Below, piece by piece: positions 39,511 through 60,000 of a stretch of 64,000 nucleotides of DNA. Made by a program: the position numbers and the translations under genes. The notes beneath the pieces were generated by a model. It was given only the letters and a program-made list of their open reading frames with translations. It was not told the origin of the DNA and did not search any database. Location: NCBI GenBank assembly GCA_963693305.1, contig OY855905.1:26913937-26977936 (forward strand), read 5' to 3'. Positions within the stretch are counted from its first letter, which is position 1. Every line of letters starts with the position of its first letter. The DNA comes from Meandrina meandrites (Eukaryota > Cnidaria > Anthozoa > Scleractinia > Meandrinidae).

Positions 39511-42500
39511 TTAAAAATGTTCCGACATCATGAGTACCACTAGAGAGGACCACCCAGTGAACGGATGCGATCCTTTACCGTGTCCTGCTTCATCATCATA
39601 CTGTTCCCAAATGAACCCAGACCTCTGATACTCGCTGAAGATGTTAGTGATTAGATTGTGCCGTAGATCGGTGTAAATCGCTTGAGCCGTGCCCTGGTAA
39701 GGCCCCGGAGTACTAGCGTAGTGGTTCAGCGCTCTGACCGCCAAGAAGTTGATGTTGATCCACACGGCTCCTCTCCAGTAAGGAGCATCGTGTTCCGTGT
39801 TGTACTTCTTGTAAATAGGATCACTCTTGGACAGAGACCGCAAACCGAAGTCGCTCCACAGCTTTTCGGGGTCTTTTAAATCTTTGAGGACTTTTTCAAG
39901 TTTGGGCGAAGCAGGATCCAGGATCTGCAGTAGAAATGGAAACAAGCTGACATAGCCGACTGCGTTGACGTACCTCAGAGAAGGACCCTGCTTCGATGTC
40001 ACGATACGAACCGTCTTTTTCGGTGCGCCTGGTTGAGCTGGCTGAACTGCACGCTGGACAAGCTTTACAAGTTTGGTGTGGTTTCCATAATCACTGTACG
40101 ACTCCACCTTAGATGACCAATGATACCTGTCCAGCAGTGCATTGTCTGACAAATAGAGATTAGTAGATCTGTACAGGACAGCATCCGATCTTTGACCCAC
40201 TGCTTCAGCAATGTCGGCCATCAATCCAGAGGCGAATGCCATCCAGCATCGCAGATCAACATGTCTTTCATCATCTGAGGGGTGTGATGCCCGGGGGTAA
40301 TCATCTAACCCGGAAGTGAGCGTCTTGGGGTTCAACTCTTTGTCGGTCTTGGCATCTCTTCCGTGCCATCTGTAAGTTGACGGCAGGCTTCCTAGTTGCG
40401 TGGTGTTAAACCAGTTGAACCAAGCCTTCAGTCGAGGAAAGATCTTTCGCAGATACTCTTCGTCCAAGACGCCTTTGTCCACCATGGACTTGATGGGCAG
40501 AATCAAAGTTGGCGGGTTTGCGTTTTCGTTGTGTTGCACAACAAAATCCGCAGGTACCTTCGTTCGAGCTTCGTCGCCAAGAATCTGTTCTCTAGGAATC
40601 CACCCTTCGATGTTTATCAAATCCAACCAGTGACCGATAATATCCTTGCTGATATTCGTGTCCCACTGGCTAATGAGCAGTTGATGGAAGCCTTCATCCC
40701 AGAGGAACCCCCGAGGAAAGAAAGGTCGCGAAGGCACCGCAGTGTACAACGCGCTGTTCCAGTAATCCGTCGGTTCCTTGAAGTATCGAGAAATCACTCT
40801 CGAGCTGCCGTAGAAATACCCAATACCTCCAACCATGTTACTAAGCGCTGCCTGCGCGAACTGGACCTCATCGCTACCGAATCCTTTTGCCTTCAGCGTA
40901 AACTTCTCTTCAAACTTCCTGTCAAATTCAGAGCTGTACTTGTCTCTGAGATTCAAGAACGAAGACCCCAGTAACCTTTCCCCTCTGGTTATAAAACTTC
41001 CAGACTCGAATGCGACCTCGACGTCGAATGGTAACTCAAGGGTCCACAGCTGGGCGAAGAAGTTCACAGGTAGTTCTCGCCCTTCCTGGTCACGCTGGGT
41101 CACGTGACCAGCTAAGGCAAGCAGCTGAATGTTTTTGTTACTTTTGAGTTTTGCTATGCGCAAGTTCTGCATCACGATATCTTTGACAGAATGCACGTGC
41201 GGCGTGTGAGCGGCCAGAAACGAGGAAAAGATTACTTTTGGAGGGCGTGGGAAGTGCAGAGTGAATGAACCAAGTTCGGGCAAATTACCTCGCAGCGCTG
41301 TGAGTGTGTTTTTCTGGATGACAGGCTGCAGTTGAGCATCTCCTTCATGAGTAGCATAGAACAGCAACGACACCACTTGCTTTGGATTGCCCTGCAAAAA
41401 GGATATGAAATTAAACAACAGTTGAGATGACCTGCAGTTGAGCTATTGTTTTTGAACCCTGTGCAAGGATTTTTGGACCTTTGTCCTGTTCTTTCTGCAA
41501 TTAGTAAGCTGCTACACTGAGCTAGTGGGTTTAAAACTTGTTCAAGGATTTTTAAGACCTCTTTTGTGCCCTTAGTGTGATTATTGAGCTGTTGCACAGC
41601 TGTGAAGCTTCTGACACAAGCTGTTCTTTCACTTGACGCTTCAATCTTTGTTTTCAATATTTTTACAAATTGACATTCAGGACTTTGCTTCAAATTTGAA
41701 CTTTACAGGGTTCGTACAAAAAATCGTAACCATTTTTCCAGGACTTTTCAAGGACTATTCAAGGACCAAATTGAATTTTCAAGGACCCCCTACCAGGGAG
41801 GTAATTTAACAGATGATATATAAATGCTGTAAATGTGTTTGCTCCATCTCCTTCTCTACATTCTTGTCTTTTCTCGTTATTGGCTGCTTTTACACTCGTG
41901 CTTTAGAGTTTGAAGGTGCTTTACACAGGAAAAGAATACCATAGTCTATGCAAAGCAATTTGGTTTCGACGCCACTATTTTTAAAGTTGAAGAAAATTCA
42001 AGGACTTTTCAAGGACTTACACAGAAATTCAAGGACTTTTCAAGGAAAAATGGAATTCAAGGACTTTTCAAGGACTCCCCCTAAAATTCAAGGACTTTTC
42101 AAGACTGTGCGAACCCTGCTTTAGTACTTTTATTACATAAAAAAGGACCATAACACTAACCATTTCCTTTCCTGAAATCCTTGCAGTCCAGTCTCCTCCA
42201 TGATCTCCACCCAATCTCTTCACAAATTCTGTATTCAATACAAAATCTTTGTCAACTATCTCTTGGGAGCCAAAGTTCGTGCCATCATGTTTAAGCCAGC
42301 CATATTTACGAAGGCCATCAGACTGTTCACAGGTGTGGCGAATGGCAAGTTGACCATCAGGGGCATACTGTGGGAACCACATCAGCCCTGTCATAAGGGA
42401 CTTGGGACTCCTTGTTCTGAAATGTATAAAGCAACCAAGCAAGGTATGTTAGTACAGTCAAACCTCTGCTGAGGGAGACTGGCTCCGCCACTCGCTCACG

Positions 42501-44809
42501 TGGGTTTCTCCTGCACAAAAAATTCACTTGTGCCCGCTAATACTGCCAGCTACGCAGGCTAGAGGGAGACCTGTTACCATTAGTTACCATTACCTATCAC
42601 TTCTGAGCCAAAGTGGTGATAAGGACTCATAAGGACCACTCACCTGACCCTGTAAAAACCATGCACATTCAAGCAATTCACCGAATCTTGGAACACCATG
42701 GCATGCAGTATGACATTCCAGAGCTGCCATAAGCATACACCTCTTCCAAGTACACACTCTGTCTTGGCCACTCACTAAAACTGTATTAATTTTTTATCTC
42801 CCACAAGCAGGCAACTATCCTATCCTCAGTGCACACTCAGTAATGGTCACAGTCACTAGCAAAAACAGTCTTTTTTCAACCTACCATAAGGGGGCACCCC
42901 TTCTAAGCAGACATTTATTCTGATTCCAAACGTGACTCCTAACATACTGCACATGTACATTTAAACACTGACATTTAAGAGGTCATCTCAGTCTACACCC
43001 CAACTAGGGAACTCCTATATGAGAAGGACACAGACGCTCATCCAAAAATTTGAGCGAAAGTAAACCCTAAGAGAGACAAATCCTGGCTTTTCTAGTGCAG
43101 TAAGATACCATTTTTCATGCCTGATCATGCACTCTAGAGCCCAACACAGCATGACGACGTTTTATAAGTTTTTCTGTGTGCAACCTAATTGAGAGGGTGT
43201 AAATGGGGTTAACTGCTTTGAGGGTCTGAATGGGGGGGTACACATGTCGGTTGTCGGTAATTTTTTCCTTGTTTTGTCGGTAGTCAGTATTATTTTTCAC
43301 CCTTTGTTGCTAATCAGTCAACCCCATTCAGACCCTCTGCTTAGTGTTAATGACTTTTTACTATCATGATCAAATAAAGAAAAGTAGTGGTGGTTTTCAC
43401 TGTCACACAACAAAAAAATAAAATCGAAACTATTCAACGACAGAAGCTATGAGCTTCAGATATTATAGAAGATAAATAGATAAACAATTTGTCCAAGTCT
43501 TAGGTCTGTGCGGTGCACCATTTGTGAGTTATTTGTCGAAACTTTCCACACAAATTTATAAAGCTCAGTTTGGAGACGCCATATTTGTGTCCTTCCGAGG
43601 GGCACAAACATGGCTGCCCTGATGTCAGAGAAACCATCTGGAAATTAATTTTGCTATTAATAGCGACTACTTTTGGCTCGTGATCTATCACACTTTTACA
43701 TAAACAGCACTTAGTACATTGGGAATGTTCAACTCTACTTACTCCTGTAAACGCTTACTACATTTATTTACTGACTCAGCATTTTAGGCAGGTGAACTTT
43801 TATTTCAAAAATGCAGCTGAATACGCTTAAAAATTATGGGTAAGGGTATAAATCTGGCTGGTAAAATTATATCCCTTTAACTACCTAAAGAGAAAATACC
43901 CACAATGGGACAGGGTTTCTATAAATATGGGTTACAGTGGCAGATCCAGGGGAGGGGCCCTTGGTCCCACCTTATTTTTTCGGAAATAGCGCATTTTCTT
44001 TGAAGTGACGGAATTATCTCCACAGAATTCAACATTCATAGTCAAGCGGGCCCCTTCCTTAGCTGAAGGCTGGTCTGGATCCACTACTGGGTTATTGACC
44101 AAGTGTGAGGTCAAGATGGCAGGATATTGGCCAAGTTCTTTTTTGTGTGTTTTTAATGAAGTCAAGGTCCATGGCAAGAACAGCAGCAACAACAACAACA
44201 AATTAGCAGGAAAATTGTGGGCAATACCGTGCTGGCAAGATAGGCCCATCTTGCCTGCTAGAGTAGCCAATCACAACACAGGGTTTACCTATGAGTTAAA
44301 TATTTCTGCAACCTTCTTTAGCTAGAGCAATTCACCCAAGTAAATATAAAACCCAGATATTACCCATATCATTGAAATATGCATACTATGACTTTATGGG
44401 GTATTTTCATTTCTTTACATAACACATAGAACGTAGAATTCATGAATAAGTCATAACGAACAGAGTTAATTATTATTTAATTTAACATTTAATACACCTT
44501 ACGTGTACATGATCCTTACCTTAGCCCAAAATACAAATTTGAACGATAGGTTCCCCAGAATCGGCTCATATCCATTTCGGTCTTGTTTACAACTAATGGC
44601 GCATTAAGTGGCGTGTAGAGACGTGCAGATAATCTGTAGTTCCTGAGTTTATACGCTCCGACCAAACACAAAAGACCCCCAAGGACAGCTGCCACTACAA
44701 GGAATGGCTTGAAAGAAGATTCCTTTCCTCGGCGGCGAGAGAATTTAGTCCTATCTACGTGATCTTTTGAGGAATCTACACTATGTTTCCCTCTCCTCTG
44801 TCGTACCAT
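39511..44809 (-). CDS. MOGS: Mannosyl-oligosaccharide glucosidase (glucosidase I, GH63)
   Basis: ER enzyme that removes the terminal alpha-1,2-linked glucose from the Glc3Man9GlcNAc2 N-glycan, the first trimming step after oligosaccharide transfer. Coding exons on the minus strand: 44809-44520, 42416-42161, 41391-39511; 2427 nt, 808 aa, close to the usual 800-840. A short Lys/Arg-rich cytosolic tail is followed by one membrane segment (about 36-53), giving the type II topology of the family. The catalytic C-terminal barrel carries the conserved RPFFPRGFLWDEGFHQLL (WDE near 413-415) and GFIWEQYDDEAG (Glu near 778), the regions that supply the catalytic acids in GH63. The large third exon (1881 nt) holds three quarters of the protein. 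Start chosen at MVRQRRG, the first Met in a frame that continues into the membrane segment. Donors GTAAGG and GTTAGT and acceptors TTTCAG and TTGCAG are all good. No breaks are seen. Confidence 0.96.
41706..42118. mobile_element. 413-bp MITE with CAGGGTTCG ends and 5-bp duplication
   Basis: The left end is CAGGGTTCGTACAAA and the inverted right end CAGGGTTCGCACAGT. CTTTA flanks both sides (41701-41705, 42119-42123). Many TTCAAGGACTTTTCAAGGAC words stand in opposite orientations near the two ends. It sits in MOGS intron 2, only 42 bp from exon 2. Confidence 0.9.
43219..43337. mobile_element. 119-bp MITE with TGAGGGTCTGAATGGGG ends
   Basis: Left TGAGGGTCTGAATGGGG and inverted right GAGGGTCTGAATGGGGTTGA. 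TGCTT flanks both sides (43214-43218, 43338-43342). The centre holds GTCGGTAGTCAGTATTATTT. It lies in MOGS intron 1. Confidence 0.65.
43935..44099. mobile_element. 165-bp MITE with CAGTGGCAGATCCAGG ends and GGTTA duplication
   Basis: The left end is CAGTGGCAGATCCAGGGGA and the inverted right end CAGTAGTGGATCCAGACCAG. GGTTA flanks both sides (43930-43934, 44100-44104). Opposed GGGCCC blocks lie inside. It is in MOGS intron 1. Like 41706-42118 it has CAG termini with a 5-bp duplication. Confidence 0.85.
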
Positions 44810-44883
44810 CTTCGAAAAAATATATACAAAAGGAAAGAAACAGAATCGAAAAACGTATCGAAAGTTTTTACAAACACAAAGCA

Positions 44884-44895
44884 TCCGCCATGTTG
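44884..44895 (-). promoter_or_regulatory. YY1-type motif upstream of MOGS
   Basis: AACATGGCGGAT on the minus strand, about 75 bp before the MOGS start codon. Slightly further upstream (44955-44995) lies a CG-rich patch with TCTCGATCTCGCGCGAGG. Motif-based promoter assignment only. Confidence 0.4.
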
Positions 44896-45626
44896 CTAAT
44901 ATGTGACCGAGTTGTGATACCAGCTGGAAAGAACTGGGTCCTACAAAAGTCACGAAAGTTCGCGCGTTCTCTCGATCTCGCGCGAGGTACTCCAGGCTGA
45001 CAATGAGAGAAATCGAATGCAATATTTAGAGCCTAGCACGCTTCGCATATTGTGTGAACACTGAAGATCATTTTTCTGCATGGATACTCAAATAAAGATT
45101 TCTCCAAGCCAAAGTATGTACACCTGAAGCCTGTTTTTCCACCGCTAAACTTGGTTTAATGCGAATATCTCGTCCGCGTTTCAAGAAATCCAGAAGCTCT
45201 ATGCTCATTCCACAAAGCTATGTTTGGCGGTGTTTTGCAAATTTTTTGGCGATTTTTGGGGATGTTTGGAAAGAGATAGTTTTTCTCAAAGGATTAGTAA
45301 AATTTGGAGAAATAAGAAATATTAAAGATTTAATGTGATTTTAAAATTAGAATTTGAAGTTAAAAATTGTTAGTGTTTCAAAAATAATTTTCTTTCTTCT
45401 ATCCCTTCCTTTAATCTCTTAAAATTTCACTCAAAATCGGGCGTAAGTAGCTGGCCAGTAAGGGGTTTCGGCCAGTATATAATACAAAGCTTATTTAACA
45501 ATTATAGCGCCTATTACAGCGTCTAAGTAGCTTGGAATTGTTTAAGTTAACAATGACCAAGACTGCGAGAAATCGACAATCGGTCTTAATTCGTCAAATC
45601 TTCCGCGCGAGTGGAAATGTTATAAT

Positions 45627-46549
45627 TACCACATTTATTCCAATAAGCGCCTCGGCGCTTATTAAATTTTCCCCACCTCAAATGCGGCGCTCATTCGAGC
45701 CCAGCGCTTATTCAACGATTGGACGCGACAAAGAAATGTTTTCTTTTAATTTAACGGTATATTTTCTGTCTGTGAGAAAATAGAATACTTGCACAAGTAA
45801 CAGAAAACGAGAACAGAGAAATTGGGCTTGTTGTGCAGGCAAAGTTCAAGGCCTTCATAACAGATTTACGTGTTGCAAGAATTTTAATGAGCGAGCGGTG
45901 AAATATAATCATTTTGAACTGAAGAACATCACTTTTGCTGTTTTATGTGAAGTGATAGTGGGTGTAGTGGTTTCTTAGTTATGCGGAATTCCTCGAATAA
46001 GCCCCTCATCGGGACCGCGGCCCAGGGGGGGTACTCGAAGTAAACATGACGGGGGGGTCCGACGTATTTTTTTGGGTTGAAAATTTACGCGCTCAGTATT
46101 TTTTTGGGTCAAAAGATCTGTCGCGTATTATTTTAGGTCTTAAAAATATACGCGTATTTTTTGGGGGTCTTAACTCCGAGCGAACTTTATGTTTCGGTTT
46201 TCCGTTGCGATCAGTGGACGAGAAAAATATTCATTCGAACTTCTTTTCATGATCAGCGACCTGTGTTCCGAAAAAACTGTTAATATTAAGAAGACAATAC
46301 AATGTACATTTGTAATCTTGTTTTTTGGGTTAGAAATTTTAATGCCAGGTATTTTTTTGGGTTTAAAATTTCAGGCTTGTGTATTTTTTGGGTTTGCAAT
46401 ATGAAGCTCCGTCGGACCGCCCCCGTCATGTATACTTCGAGTACCCCCCCTGGGGACCGCGGCGCTTTTTCGGGGGCGCCGTTTATTTAACTTTTTTTGT
46501 CCCAATGCGGCGCTTATTCAGGGGCGGTGCTCATTCGAGAAAGTACGGA
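45627..46549. mobile_element. 0.92-kb DNA element, second copy of the 18177-19134 family
   Basis: The left end TACCACATTTATTCCAATAA and inverted right end TTCCGTACTTTCTCGAATGA surround GCGGCGCTTATTCGAG-like words. The inner block GCGACAAAGAAATGTTTTCT matches the PTCD3-intron copy. A younger MITE is inserted near its right end. It is intergenic, between MOGS and ACTR1. Confidence 0.8.
46022..46453. mobile_element. 432-bp MITE nested in the 45627-46549 element
   Basis: Perfect ends CCAGGGGGGGTACTCGAAGT are followed inside by ATGACGGGGG. GGACCGCGGC is duplicated at 46012-46021 and 46454-46463. The 9-11 bp duplication suggests a Mutator-like element. Internal sequence is dominated by TATTTTTTTGGGT words near both ends. 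Confidence 0.85.
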
Positions 46550-48424
46550 ATGCTCACTCTAGGAAAGGAGACTGCTGGCAGGCGCGTGGAATAATGGGAA
46601 GGAGGTTGAGAATGGAGACTCCCGCGATCCCTAGTTCTCACCCGAGCCAAAACTTCCAGTTGAAAGACAAATGGAACAGTAATTTTCCGGAAACTCCGTT
46701 CGGAAATTGTGGACTACTCCAGAGTATCCCCACTTTTTCCTTTCGGAACGGAACGTCGGAAATTTCCTTACCATTTGCACAGTTTCCCAGTTCCAGTCTC
46801 CCATCAAATGGAAATAATAACAGGAAATCGATTAGCTGATTTTGGAAACCCTTACCATTATATTATTCAACGGCCATCCCAACCGGTTCCTTCCCACAAA
46901 TGGTAAGCACCCTGCCACCTTTTCTCCTTCCCACCATCCTTCGCGTGTTGCAATTTCTCAGAAGAGACTACTGGGGACGAGTCAGGTTCAAAGGCCAAAC
47001 TTTACCGACATTTACTGCCAAATTCACTCAGTTCAGATTGCAAATGTGAATAACTCACACTCCAAAGACGTTTATATGCGACTTTTATTAACCACTCTCC
47101 CATGATGACATTTGCACAGGTCACTGCTCATCTAAGCCCACTGAATAGGCATCTTATTATAAGCATAATAATGAAAAGACCTATGCTATTTTTATAAATA
47201 AAAAATCCAATAGAACCGTAAGGTTAATTCTTATTAGCAAGTAAAGACTTAAGTGTTTATATTTCTAGACCATTAGTCGTTAATGGACAGTTGACAGAGA
47301 AATGTGTCCACCTTATAAACAATGTACTCCTCAGTGGGTTCGCTGAAATACGGTTTATTTTTCCTATGAGAAAGGTGACCGCCTTGGGGCATGATTAAGT
47401 AAAGTTGTGAAGTGTACTAACTGTAGGATCAATAGAAGGAGTAAGACTAGAAGCTGAGAAATTTTGCGATAACAATTTTGCTTCTTTCCAAGGTCTTTAT
47501 ATTTCAGCTTTTTAGAAAGGCTGGAAGTATTAAACACCAGTTCTGCGTGGCTCGTGTACCCTGAATGACTGAGGAGCCCTTTTGCTCGGATGGTTTCTGG
47601 TTCCAGACAAAGTCTTCCTATCTGCCTAGAAAGGTAGAAACCATGCTTATCGATCAAATTATTTTTATTTGATTTTTGGCTTACAGCAGTGGTACCAACC
47701 AAGTACTTCACGGTTGCATTACAATAGAAACTCGCTCACTCCCTTCAATATCACATCCAACATGTAACCCACTTAAAGTAACTAGGTTAAAATTATCGCC
47801 ATCACAGGCTGGACAACTCACATGTCTTTCTGGACCTTGCTACTATACAATGTCACCAAAGCATTTGTACAATTACCAACTTCCTGATCTACATAATGCC
47901 ATTCTTTTTTTCCCTTAAATCGTGTACAATATGGAAAAGGACCTCCCAGCAATTTCAACATCACTTCTAACCCAATGTGTATATATAACACCAGCTATCA
48001 AAAATGTAACGCCACAAAATAAGACCCTCAAGTGTATCCGCTCAATATATTCCATGCCACCCAACCAGTATTCTCCATATTAACAACTGAGTCCCAGGAG
48101 CCTGCAGTGCAGGTGAATTTTACCGAGCGAGTGCATCTTGATCAGGCGAGCGCCATCTTGGATTTAAACGCGGGAGACAGAGGCTAAGGGAAAGAGGGAA
48201 AAAAGCGTATCCAGCACTCATCCAACAAAAACGTCTGCACTGAGGGCTAGAGTCCCAGTGATAGCACTCAAATTCTCCTTACTGTTTCTAGCAAATTTTC
48301 ATAAGCCCTCCTTTGGAGAACATAACTTTAAATAAGTCAAGATGTCCTTTCCGTTCTTCACTCTCAGGACATGGTTAAATGAATTTTTTTTTAGAAAAAA
48401 GAAAAGAGAATTTATCATTATTTT
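46550..48424. other. Intergenic region between MOGS and ACTR1, no gene recognised
   Basis: I see no convincing exon or bounded mobile element here. Short frames at 46594-46906 and 47364-47711 resemble nothing I know and lack splice-compatible neighbours. A CGCCATCTTGG word at about 48147 is another ATGGCG-type match. Confidence 0.5.
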
Positions 48425-48430
48425 TTTATT
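48425..48430 (-). terminator. Candidate poly(A) signal of ACTR1
   Basis: AATAAA on the minus strand, 201 bp downstream of the ACTR1 stop codon, followed by T-rich/A-rich sequence. It is the closest canonical hexamer I found in the expected direction. Confidence 0.45.
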
Positions 48431-48630
48431 GCTGCATGGGGATTACTAGATAAAATTCACTATCACCAAGAGTCTTGTCTGACTGTCATATCGCCATTAC
48501 AGACAATATTTTCCCAGCCCTGTCCTGGAATAAACTCTATGAAGTGACAGTCCATATGTACAGTAACAGACACTTGACTTTATCTAGCTTATCTATATAA
48601 TTTAAACAATAGAGGTAGGTCTAAGAGAAG

Positions 48631-56903
<8,273 letters not shown>

Positions 56904-57097
56904 AGTTCCAGATCGAAGGAATATTTACACTAATAGACTGGATAAAATCATGAAATTCAGTTCAAAATGGAAAATGGCGGACAGGCCATCCTTCCACGTG
57001 ACAAATTTTGACCAATCAGACGGAGTTTGGGAAAACCGAGCCCAAGAAACAAATCATATTTGACCAGCGCTCACCCAAATTATTATTGTACAAAAAA
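56904..57097. promoter_or_regulatory. Bidirectional promoter between ACTR1 and PLPP5
   Basis: Only 194 bp separate the two divergent start codons. The interval contains a YY1-type AAAATGGCGGA (56971-56981), an E-box CACGTG (56995-57000) and a CCAAT box within ACCAATCAG (57011-57019). A second YY1-type AAGATGGCGGC lies at the phosphatase start. No TATA box is visible. It very probably serves both genes. Confidence 0.75.
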
Positions 57098-60000
57098 ATG
57101 TCCAAGATGGCGGCCAAATTAAGACAAGGTTCTTGTCATTTGTTGGCCGAAATTGGAGCACGATTGATCCTGTTCGCTATCTTTATGTAAGTACCTAAAT
57201 TTCGTTTAAATTTTTTTCAGGAAAAGCATTGCTTTCCACCAAAATAACGATATTTGGCCTTCGATTTCACTAAAATGTTGTAATATGAGTCGACGTGTAA
57301 AATGTTGTTTCAGAAACGCCTATGTTTGAAGGGTTGGTTCTTTACTTTTGATCATTTTTTATGGCACTTATCTGTTTTTTTGTCTGTTTTTGTCCTCTTC
57401 GAGATTCATGAAAATCACAGGATAAACATCTCTTATAAATATAAAAATCATGCCGCATATAATATCATGTTAAATTTTAACATCCCTCGAACTCAGTACC
57501 ATTAGTTAATCTCTTCTGTTTTAATCTTCTGTTTTTTCAAAATTGATTAAGAAGGTGGATGATCAACATAATTATTCCAGTTTTGTACAGTTGTTTTCAC
57601 TTATTTTTATGCCACCTTATCATTGGTTAGTCACTAAGACAGAAGTAAATAACCATTCTTTATTAACTATGGTCTGAACCCAGTACCTAGGATTCATCAT
57701 CTTCGTACACCTTTAATTAATTAATTAATCGATTAATTAATTAATTAATCAATTAATTAATCAATCAATTAATTAATCACTTAATTAATTAATCAATTAA
57801 TTGATTAATTAATTAATCACATCCCTAAATACTAGACTACGATGACAATATCTGGCCGCCTTAACTAGAAAGAAAAAATTGTTGTTATCATTTATATAAG
57901 CTCAATAAATTGTTATTATTATTATTTATTATTATTACTGCATTTCGAAGACTACAGGGTATAATGTTTCTTCTTCAGGGCTTTGGAATATACTCCAGCA
58001 TTTATACGTGTCATTCATGATGAGGAGATGTGGCTTTACAAAAATCCCAAGTCACAGAACACAGTTTCAACAGAAATGTTATTTGTAAGTTTCTTAATGA
58101 TTAGTATACTACCAAACATAGGCTGGTTACAACTTGTAATTTATGAGCAACACAGATTACACTTGTAGATGTGAACTAAATAAATCACTGCTGTATTGTC
58201 TTGAAAGGTCTTTTGCAGCAGTTACATTTACCCTTTGTTTGTTAGTCAATATCAGCCTTTCATCATCATCATCATTATCATCATCATCCTTCCTTTAGGG
58301 GAGCAATCTTGGTGACCTGCCATATCCCACTGCAAAGTCTCTGTCTTGGTTTTTGCTGTCAAAACTTGAGGGTCATTAACCGAACCTGTCGTAGCCACTA
58401 TTTGCTAACTTGTTCAGGGTTCCTCCCAGGCCTTCACAGCCACTGTACTGGTCCCAGGACCCAAGTACTGGTCATGGTACTTATTTTTTCTTCCTTTTTG
58501 GGAAATATCAGGATTTACCCAATACACAAGAGACTCCCATGTAATCTGGAACAGCTGGCATTTACTTCTGGATAGGACTCTAGGAGTGAAAGGGTTAAAG
58601 AGTTAATCTTTTAATCAGGATAACATTAACATTAATATGGTGTTTTGTCCAAAGATTTGGAAACACCTTTGATTAAATGCCTGGTAAGTGATAATTAATG
58701 AAACCTTATTCATAGCATCTTTAAATAAATTTGTTGACAGGTAATTGCTGCAGTAATTCCTGCTGCTCTAATAGTCATTCTGGCAACGTTAAGAAAAGAC
58801 AAGATTGATGGCATACAAGCCCTCTTTGGTAACAGTGATTTTTTTTCTTATTTATAAAATGTTTAATTTGTTTAATCAATCACATTTGTTCTTAATTAAA
58901 TAAAATCACAGTCATTTGAATTTGGTTATTTAATTTCTTATAGCTTTGACATTAACTCTTGGACTTAATGGAGTTGTGACAAACATAGTAAAAATTCTTG
59001 TTGGCAGGTGAGAAAAAATCAAAGTTTGCAATGCTGTGGCACTATACAACCATGCAATGTATGCGTTTTTTTCAGAATTGTATTGTCTGTTAAATTGTTA
59101 GGCAGTTTCTAGTGTTGTTAATTCTGTTAAATTAGGAAGATTCCAATTTTTTTTATTTCAATTTTAATGATTCCAGTTTTGTTAATAGTGACCGAAACGG
59201 TAAATGAATACATACATATTTATTGGTTTAAATAAGTTCTTTTGCTTCTTATTGGTGTTGTAACAAGCACAGTAGAGTCTTGGTTTCTGAATCCTCCCAA
59301 TGGAAACTTGAACCAAACTCTATTTCCCTTTCCTTGGTCAAACACTGCAGTTTTACCCCCCTCGGTGGTTCAAGAAATTGGGATTCCACTATAAGAAAAA
59401 CTGTGTTTTATACACAAATTTGTGAGGAAGACCTGTGTCTAATTCTGTGGTTAATTTTGCAGGCCTCGTCCAGATTACTTCTGGCGTTGTTATCCCAATG
59501 GGGTTATTCCTGAAACCACAAAATGTGACGGCAACCCTGATGAAATTATAGAGGGTAGAAAGAGCTTTCCTAGTGGTCATGCTTCATGTAAGTTGCAATC
59601 AGAATTTATATATTTTTATTCAGATGTGAAGGAGTTAGTGGGAAACAGTTAGTTTTTGAGAATTATTTCTTTCTGTATTGATGCTTATATATATAAATTG
59701 CTTAGCATCAATCCTCTGTTATGGCAAAGAGACCAAAAGTGTGACCAAATGCACATTCTTTCAGTCATTATCCAATCAGAAGCCAAGGACAGCTTCCAGT
59801 TGACTTCTGATTCAAGTTGGACTGAATCTGCCAAATGAAAGTGAATAAATTAAAATGGCCATAAGTTTTGGCTCCTTGCTGTAGTCTCCTCCCCCACCCC
59901 ACCCCTCCCCCCTCCACTTTTCTATTAAGCCCCTATTTTGGAGCAAAGAATGTATTAACTCCACTCTTCCCCCTTTTTCTTCACAACCCAAACCAGAATT

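Noticed and set aside
40396..40974. 192-codon frame on the plus strand
   Set aside because: It is antisense to the MOGS catalytic exon and has no independent support.
47364..47711. 115-codon frame between MOGS and ACTR1
   Set aside because: Lys/Leu-rich without a recognisable domain or plausible flanking exons. Could be UTR or repeat, not supported as a gene.
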